Below are positions 12,585 through 16,646 of a DNA stretch of 16,646 nt, piece by piece; the first letter of the stretch is position 1; the number at the start of each line of letters is the position of its first letter. Source of the DNA: Microcaldota archaeon. GTDB taxonomy: Archaea > Iainarchaeota > Iainarchaeia > Iainarchaeales > JAGVWC01. The stretch covers positions 1 through 16,646 of the forward strand of contig JAHJAQ010000069.1 in the NCBI GenBank assembly GCA_018813975.1, read 5' to 3'. Made by a program: the position numbers and the translations under genes. Under the pieces are notes generated by a model. It was not told where the DNA came from. It was given only the letters and a program-made list of their open reading frames with translations, and made no database searches.

Positions 12585-12785
12585 ATGAAGTGTGCAAGTT
12601 GTGGAAAAACCGCCACTAAATATAGCGCCCAAGGAGTTCCTGTTTGTGCTGGACATTCTAACGCAAAAATCAAAACACCTGCTTGTCCCAAATGCAAGGT
12701 TCCAATGAGCTTGCGGGAAAGCAAGTTTGGAAAGTTCTGGGGTTGCACGGCGTTTCCCATGTGCGACGGGCTCATCAAAATGTGA
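12585..12785 (+). CDS. Small zinc-finger protein with a topoisomerase I-type C4 finger
   Basis: The protein has 66 residues and two predicted zinc sites. The first is Cys3, Cys6, Cys21 and His24 (CASC...CAGH). The second is Cys34, Cys37, Cys54 and Cys60 in CPKCKVPMSLRESKFGKFWG and onward to MC, which matches the C4 finger repeated at the C-terminus of type IA DNA topoisomerases (CPKCG...RxGKFxGCxxxPxC). Those fingers bind DNA. Here the finger stands alone without a topoisomerase domain, so the gene may encode a small DNA- or RNA-binding protein. It has its own TATA box, lies on the strand opposite to the tRNA/endonuclease island, and converges with tRNA-Lys(CUU), 7 nt from its 3' end. The function is unknown. 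Confidence 0.85.
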   Translation: MKCASCGKTATKYSAQGVPVCAGHSNAKIKTPACPKCKVPMSLRESKFGKFWGCTAFPMCDGLIKM

Positions 12786-12792
12786 AAATAAG

Positions 12793-12920
12793 TGAGCCCA
12801 GTGGGATTCGAACCCACGACACCTCGGTCACTCCCATCAGCAGTTTTTAAGAGCCGCACCTCTTTTCAATCCGAAAATAATTGAAAAAATCGAGTGCTCT
12901 ACCAACTGAGCTATGAGCCC
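12793..12920 (-). tRNA. tRNA-Lys(CUU) with two introns
   Basis: The gene is 128 nt and the spliced tRNA 73 nt. Exons are 12920-12891 (positions 1-30), 12854-12848 (31-37, GCTCTTA) and 12828-12793 (38-73). Joined, they give acceptor GGGCTCA/TGGGCTC with G-U pairs, D arm GCTC/GAGC, anticodon stem CTCGG/CCGAG with loop CTCTTAA, and T arm GTGGG/CCCAC. Intron 1 (36 nt, 12890-12855) is at position 30/31: central helix CACT/GGTG, bulges CG|A and CG|G, and a 10-bp inner helix TTTTTTCAAT/ATTGAAAAGA. Intron 2 (19 nt, 12847-12829) is at 37/38: central helix CTCT/GGAG, bulges TA|A and TG|A. The intron positions and the intron 1 central helix are the same as in tRNA-Phe. It would be charged by the class I LysRS encoded in this window. 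Confidence 0.92.
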
Positions 12921-12944
12921 ATACTAAAAAAAGCACTAAAAATG

Positions 12945-12952
12945 ATTTTAAA
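12945..12952 (-). promoter_or_regulatory. TATA box of tRNA-Lys(CUU)
   Basis: TTTAAAAT on the minus strand is centred about 28 nt before the mature 5' end at 12920, so the transcript could begin at or next to the tRNA. Confidence 0.6.
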
Positions 12953-12970
12953 CATTTAGCATAGCAAGAG

Positions 12971-13841
12971 CTAAATAACATATTTTTGAGTATATTTTTC
13001 TAATAATACGTCACTTTTGTATTTTCCAACATGATATCCTTTTGTTACAATCGCATGTTCAAAACCAATTTTTGTAATAAAATTGTTAAAATTTTCTCTA
13101 TTGCGACGAAGAACCAATCTGAAAATCGTCCAGGTTGGTTGCCGAACAACTTCCTTATAGCATTCAATACCCAATTCATTGTGAATCAAAATCAAATCAG
13201 TAACCATTTTTTCGCTTGAAGATGTTCCAGATAGCACGCCCCTATCTGAAATGCAACCTTCATCATCCCAAAAAGCACGCAAAAAAGCCGCCTTGATTTT
13301 AGTAGTTGAAGATTTAATCAGCCCCGGAACCTGAGCACCTTTCGAAGTACTAAAAGTTTCTGAAATCTGCTTCATAAAAAAAATAGGCTTTTTTTGAATA
13401 TATTTGTGCCTCAAAAAAATCAACATTTTTTCCATTAGTTTTGTATATCTTTTGGGAACCCAAACCAAAGCAAGAGTTAATTTTTTCAAGAAAGGAATCT
13501 ATTGCTTTTTTCGACGCATTTGTAAAACTCAAGCAAAATTTTGAATTAGAGCCGCAAAACACAGAACCATCAAAAAATAAATGACCAAGCAAATTAGCAA
13601 AATCTGCGTTTAAGCAGGGAGTTAATATTCTCTTTTCCAGTCTTGAAACAAATGCTTGTTGGTTTTTTATTCCATTTTGTTTTAACATCTGCTTTTTCTT
13701 TTTAGATAACTGAATAGTTTTTGCATATTTATGTACAGACGAAGAACTCAATTTCAGCAAACGTGCAATTTTTTTATATGAGATTCCTCGCTTACGAAAA
13801 GATACAACATTTTGAACCATAACCGCAGACAGCGTCTTCAT
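12971..13841 (-). pseudogene. LAGLIDADG homing endonuclease with N-terminal HTH, frameshifted
   Basis: The gene reads in two frames. The first part (from ATG 13841) has a helix-turn-helix at about 12-42 (FRKRGISYKKIARLLKLSSS) and the first catalytic helix NLLGHLFFDG (83-92), then runs to SKKAYFF and, out of frame, to a stop at 13350. The second part continues in another frame as MKQISETFSTSKGAQVPG with the second catalytic helix FLRAFWDDEG, ending at 12971. Removing one T from the minus-strand T8 run (plus A8, 13376-13383) restores a single reading frame. This is either a recent inactivating insertion, a slippery programmed frameshift, or a sequence error. The start chosen lies exactly 50 nt after motif copy 3, as in the intact gene. 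The stop is 50 nt before tRNA-Lys(CUU). Confidence 0.8.
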
Positions 13842-13890
13842 ACTAAAATTAGCATTTGTTAATACAAGAACATTTGCAGACCCCCCATTG

Positions 13891-13907
13891 CCACTGAAAT
13901 CGACGAA
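13891..13907 (-). repeat. Conserved island motif, copy 3 (50 nt before frameshifted endonuclease)
   Basis: The plus strand reads CCACTGAAATCGACGAA. The wider 22-nt block differs from copy 1 at one base. It lies between the 3' end of tRNA-Lys(UUU) and the endonuclease, and its edge is 50 nt from the chosen start codon. Confidence 0.7.
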
Positions 13908-13928
13908 AAAAAGAGGCATCTAAAAAAG

Positions 13929-14016
13929 TGAGCCCAGAGGGACTCGAACCCTCGACACCCGGGTCGCTTTCATTTTTGCTAAAAGCCCGGTGCTCTACCA
14001 ACTGAGCTATGAGCCC
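13929..14016 (-). tRNA. tRNA-Lys(UUU) with one intron
   Basis: The gene is 88 nt and the spliced tRNA 73 nt. Exons are 14016-13980 (positions 1-37) and 13964-13929 (38-73). Joined, they give acceptor GGGCTCA/TGGGCTC, D arm GCTC/GAGC, anticodon stem CCGGG/CCCGG with loop CTTTTAA, and T arm GAGGG/CCCTC. The 15-nt intron (13979-13965) is at 37/38, with central helix CTTT/AAAG and bulges TA|G and CG|A. The inner part is only a 2-bp CA/TG pair closed by AAAA, close to the minimum for a BHB intron. The body is nearly the same as in tRNA-Lys(CUU), but no intron interrupts position 30/31. A T-rich stretch follows the 3' end on the minus strand. Confidence 0.93.
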
Positions 14017-14021
14017 GCTCA

Positions 14022-14049
14022 CTAAAAAAAACTGTTTTTTAGAAACAGT
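14022..14049 (-). terminator. Hairpin plus T-run after serS
   Basis: On the minus strand ACTGTTT and AAACAGT (plus 14043-14049 and 14031-14037) form a 7-bp stem with a 5-nt loop, followed by a T run at 14030-14024. It lies about 36 nt after the serS stop and just before tRNA-Lys(UUU). Confidence 0.6.
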
Positions 14050-14084
14050 ACAAAATAATTGGCTCTGAAAAGGCATTTAAAGAT

Positions 14085-15425
14085 TCACTTTTTGCGTTTT
14101 CGCTTTTTCTTGGAAAAAACCCTTTTCTTGCGGGGCTTCTTCATTTTAGGGGAAAAAATTTCTTTTTTATTATTCATATATTTCCATAACGGGGATGGAA
14201 TTTTGATGCTTCCTTTTTTGGTTTGGTGGTTTTCAATAAAAATGCGCAAAAAGCGGGCAGTAGCAAGCATAGTGGCATTAAGAGTATGCACCAACTGTTT
14301 TTCGCCTTTTGAATCAAAATATTTGGCGTTCAAACGCCTAGATTGATAATCCGTACAATTCGAGCACGACATTAATTCAATATACCTACTCTCTCGCGGA
14401 CTCCAGCCATCCACATCAAACTTTTTACTGGCAATAATTCCAATATCCCCCGTACACACATTGGTTACACGATAGGGAATCTTAAGTTTTTGAAGCACTT
14501 CTTCCGCATTCTTAACAATTTTTTCAAAAAATTGCGGACTTTCTTTTGATTTGCACAACACGATTTGTTCTACCTTGTTGAATTGGTGTACGCGAAAAAA
14601 TCCTCTTTCATCCAAACCATGCTTGCCCACTTCTCTTCTAAAACAAGGGGAAATGCCGACAAACGTTTGGGGCAGTTCTTCTTCCCTAAAAGTATGGCCT
14701 AAAAAACGCGAAACTAAGGGATGTTCAGAGGTAGCAATAAGATAAAGATCCTCATTCTCAATCTTGTACATTACATCCTCAAAATCCGATAATGAAACCA
14801 CCGCTTCATAAGCTTTTCGATTCATAAGTGCGGGAGGGTACACCAACGTAAAACCTTTTTTGAGCAACAAGTCAACCGTAAAACGCTGTAATGCTAAATC
14901 TAATAAGGCGAGGTCCCCTAATAAGAAAAAAAATCCGGTCCCACTAATTTTAACCGCGTTTTCAAAATCGGCAACACCAAGTTCTTTAGCAAGTGCACCA
15001 TGGTGTTTTAACGGAAACGCTGGTTTTTTGGGTTTGCCACTCGAACGCACTACTTTATTGTTAGAATCATCCTTTCCAAACGGAACACTAGAATCTAATA
15101 AATTGGGGATTTGATATAACAACTGTTTAATCTTTTTTTCGAGGTCACGAATATTTTCATCGTTCCCCTTGATCTTTTGTGGTAATTGCTTGGCCTTTTC
15201 CAGTAACTGAGCAATAGAAGTACCTTGCTTTTTGGATTGGTTAATTTGTTGTGAGATCTGATTGCGTTCATGACGCAAGTCATCATTTTGTTGCTTGAGG
15301 TTCCTCCATTCAATATCTGCTTGAACCAATTCATCTAGATTTGACAATAGTTTTGGATCTTGTCTTTTTTCTAGATTTTTGCGAACCAAGTCTGGCTTTT
15401 CACGAATTAACTTAATGTCCAACAT
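14085..15425 (-). CDS. serS: Seryl-tRNA synthetase
   Basis: The enzyme (446 residues) charges tRNA-Ser. It is the common class II form, not the methanogen-type SerRS. The N-terminal long helical hairpin (about 30-105, a coiled coil that grips the tRNA-Ser variable arm) precedes the catalytic core. The core has TSEHPL at 232-237 for serine binding, motif 2 FRREVGKHGLDERGFFRVHQ (262-281) and motif 3 with TLNATMLATARFLRIFIEN (381-399). Residues 350-361 (ELMSCSNCTDYQ) are the usual active-site loop. The last 18 residues are almost all Lys/Arg, a tail not typical of bacterial SerRS that could bind RNA. ATG 15425 is chosen because SerRS homology (MLDIKLIREKPDLV) begins there; the open frame further upstream overlaps the divergent trm56. 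Confidence 0.95.
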   Translation of the reverse strand: MLDIKLIREKPDLVRKNLEKRQDPKLLSNLDELVQADIEWRNLKQQNDDLRHERNQISQQINQSKKQGTSIAQLLEKAKQLPQKIKGNDENIRDLEKKIKQLLYQIPNLLDSSVPFGKDDSNNKVVRSSGKPKKPAFPLKHHGALAKELGVADFENAVKISGTGFFFLLGDLALLDLALQRFTVDLLLKKGFTLVYPPALMNRKAYEAVVSLSDFEDVMYKIENEDLYLIATSEHPLVSRFLGHTFREEELPQTFVGISPCFRREVGKHGLDERGFFRVHQFNKVEQIVLCKSKESPQFFEKIVKNAEEVLQKLKIPYRVTNVCTGDIGIIASKKFDVDGWSPRESRYIELMSCSNCTDYQSRRLNAKYFDSKGEKQLVHTLNATMLATARFLRIFIENHQTKKGSIKIPSPLWKYMNNKKEIFSPKMKKPRKKRVFSKKKRKRKK

Positions 15426-15431
15426 AGATAG

Positions 15432-15439
15432 AAATAAAA
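15432..15439 (+). promoter_or_regulatory. TATA-like box in the serS/trm56 divergent promoter
   Basis: AAATAAAA lies about 27 nt before ATG 15463. The serS promoter must occupy the same short region on the other strand and probably overlaps the trm56 start. Confidence 0.4.
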
Positions 15440-15462
15440 TGGGGAAGATAGTTAAAAAAACT

Positions 15463-15987
15463 ATGGACATAGCAGTTGTTCGATTGGGACATCGCATTGG
15501 AAGGGATGTTCGAACCACGACCCATGTTTGTCTAACGGCTCGTGCATTAGGGGCCAAACAAGTGATTGTGTGTGGAGACAATCAAACAGGATTACTACAA
15601 ACCGTGCGCAAAATAGTGAAAAAATGGGGGGGCGCATTCAAAATTCAATATTCCGGTTCTGACCGCAAAGCCATCAAAACCCTTCAAAAACAAGGATACT
15701 GTGCGATACATGCCACGATGTATGGCCAGCCCATTCAAACAATTCAAAAAAAAATTTGGAAAAAACGAAAAATTGCGATTGTAGTAGGGGCTGAAAAGGT
15801 CCCAAAAGAAATATACCAGCTCGCGGATTATAACGTGTCCGTAACCAACCAACCCCATAGCGAGATTGCCGCACTTGCAATTATTTTAGACCAACTACAA
15901 CACGGAAAAGAGCTCACCAAAAAATTTTCAAAACCAAAAATAAAAATTGTTCCCAGTGCTCGCAACAAAAAAGTAAAAACGCGCTAA
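15463..15987 (+). CDS. trm56: tRNA ribose 2'-O-methyltransferase aTrm56
   Basis: The protein (174 residues) belongs to the SPOUT superfamily and, in characterised archaea, methylates the 2'-OH of cytidine 56 in the T loop of tRNAs. Family signatures are RLGHRIGRDVRTTTHVCLTA near the N-terminus, HATMYGQPI in the middle, and the knot region VGAEKVPKEIYQLADYNVSV followed by NQPHSEIAALAIILDQL. The C-terminal 25 residues are a basic tail. ATG 15463 is chosen because the family usually begins with M.I.V.RLGHR, and AAATAAAA at 15432-15439 would then be a TATA box at the right distance. ATG 15439, eight residues longer, is the alternative. It diverges from serS with only 37 nt between start codons. 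Confidence 0.93.
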   Translation: MDIAVVRLGHRIGRDVRTTTHVCLTARALGAKQVIVCGDNQTGLLQTVRKIVKKWGGAFKIQYSGSDRKAIKTLQKQGYCAIHATMYGQPIQTIQKKIWKKRKIAIVVGAEKVPKEIYQLADYNVSVTNQPHSEIAALAIILDQLQHGKELTKKFSKPKIKIVPSARNKKVKTR

Positions 15988-16000
15988 AAACAACACCCGG

Positions 16001-16010
16001 TTTTTAAATT
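16001..16010 (+). promoter_or_regulatory. TATA box of tfe
   Basis: TTTTTAAATT is centred 26 nt before ATG 16031, so the tfe mRNA is probably leaderless. Confidence 0.6.
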
Positions 16011-16030
16011 GTTTCAAACCCTATTAGTTC

Positions 16031-16567
16031 ATGGCGCAGTCAAAAGGAATTATGCACCTTCCACTCGCACAAGAATTTGTCCAACAAGTGGGAGGGGAAT
16101 TTGCCTTTGACCTTGTAAAATACTGTGAAAGACTAAAACGCGACACCACAGATGAAGAAATCGCCAAAAAAGTCAAAGCCAAAATAACCGAGATCCGAAC
16201 CGCCCTCAATCGCCTGCATTACAGGGGCATTGCGTGCTATCAAAAAACCCGAAACCAAAAAACCGGGTGGTATTCCTATACCTGGAACATCAAAACCAAG
16301 CGAATTGCAGAACTCATTACAGAACAACAACTAGAAGAGGTCCTAAAACTTGAAAAAAAGCGAGACTTCGAACAAAATTATGTGTTTTTCAACTGCAAAA
16401 AAGGGTGCGGCAACCACCCCTTTGAAATCGCAGCAGAATACCAGTTTCGTTGTCCAGAATGCGGCAAAACCCTAGAATCGACAAACAACGAAAAAAAGAT
16501 TCGGGACATTAACCGAAACATCAAAAAAATAGGAAACCAACTAGAAGAAATCAAAATATTCTTGTAA
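16031..16567 (+). CDS. tfe: Transcription factor E (TFE, alpha subunit)
   Basis: The protein has 178 residues and is the archaeal counterpart of TFIIE-alpha. It helps RNA polymerase melt promoter DNA and stabilises the open complex. Residues of about 10-90 form the extended winged helix (DEEIAKKVKAKITEIRTALN, then YRGIACYQKTRNQKTGWYSY). A linker helix (95-115) leads to a zinc ribbon with Cys122, Cys126, Cys141 and Cys144. The first pair is spaced CxxxC rather than CxxC. Residues 152-178 are a charged C-terminal helix. The start at 16031 fits the TATA spacing. The remaining 79 nt to the window end are A-rich and show no feature. Confidence 0.93.
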   Translation: MAQSKGIMHLPLAQEFVQQVGGEFAFDLVKYCERLKRDTTDEEIAKKVKAKITEIRTALNRLHYRGIACYQKTRNQKTGWYSYTWNIKTKRIAELITEQQLEEVLKLEKKRDFEQNYVFFNCKKGCGNHPFEIAAEYQFRCPECGKTLESTNNEKKIRDINRNIKKIGNQLEEIKIFL

Positions 16568-16646
16568 AAAAACACAAGAACTAGGACAAATCAAGAATCA
16601 GCCAAACCAAAAAAAACAAACGACAAAAAGAACGTTAAAAAAGAAA

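Noticed and set aside
12382..12597. 71-residue minus-strand frame carrying two FD-FSG peptides
   Set aside because: The similar peptides are translations of the noncoding motif copies 1 and 2; there is no other sign of coding, and hairpins fill the segment.
12404..13907. CRISPR array
   Set aside because: There are only three motif copies, irregularly spaced (117 and about 1370 nt), with genes between them and no spacer structure or cas genes.
15426..15581. Longer SerRS start upstream of 15425
   Set aside because: The extension overlaps the divergent trm56 coding sequence, and SerRS homology begins exactly at the ATG at 15425.

Overview
The window is archaeal chromosome. The evidence is RadA, class I lysyl-tRNA synthetase, aTrm56, TFE, a KaiC-type ATPase, an archaeal-type SRP RNA and tRNAs whose introns form bulge-helix-bulge (BHB) motifs. 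AT-rich DNA, tight gene packing, several tRNA introns and tiny genes suggest a DPANN-type lineage, but that placement is inference. First genes of transcription units usually have a TATA-like box 25-30 nt before the ATG, so many transcripts look leaderless; genes with a leader or inside an operon carry Shine-Dalgarno (SD) sequences.

Left part (1-2860): the end of an RPA-like OB-fold protein abuts a convergent SpoIIM-family membrane protein. RadA follows, then an unassigned 131-nt sequence with a strong long-range stem and a T-rich end.

Middle part (2900-10540): an operon encodes an NAD kinase with an extra C-terminal winged helix, a MacB-type ABC ATPase and a secreted, membrane-anchored Ig-like/CARDB protein. 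No ABC permease is present. Next come the SRP RNA and, 28 nt later, a full-length RelA/SpoT homologue whose hydrolase site is destroyed and whose (p)ppGpp synthetase site is intact. A single-domain KaiC-like ATPase and LysRS-I follow.

Right part (10535-14020): a YbaK-type deacylase, a 36-residue very basic protein, and a minus-strand tRNA/homing-endonuclease island. The island holds tRNA-Phe(GAA) with two introns, an orphan tRNA 3' fragment, tRNA-Lys(CUU) with two introns, tRNA-Lys(UUU) with one intron, one intact LAGLIDADG gene and one frameshifted LAGLIDADG gene. Each endonuclease gene lies just upstream of a two-intron tRNA. Both have the same conserved motif exactly 50 nt before the start codon, and a third copy bounds a hairpin-rich spacer. 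A small topoisomerase-type zinc-finger protein lies between them.

Right end (14085-16646): serS and aTrm56 diverge from a very short shared promoter region, followed by the general transcription factor TFE. Most genes serve translation, protein targeting, recombination and transcription. The unusual parts are the archaeal long RSH protein, the NAD kinase fusion and the tRNA-intron/endonuclease island.
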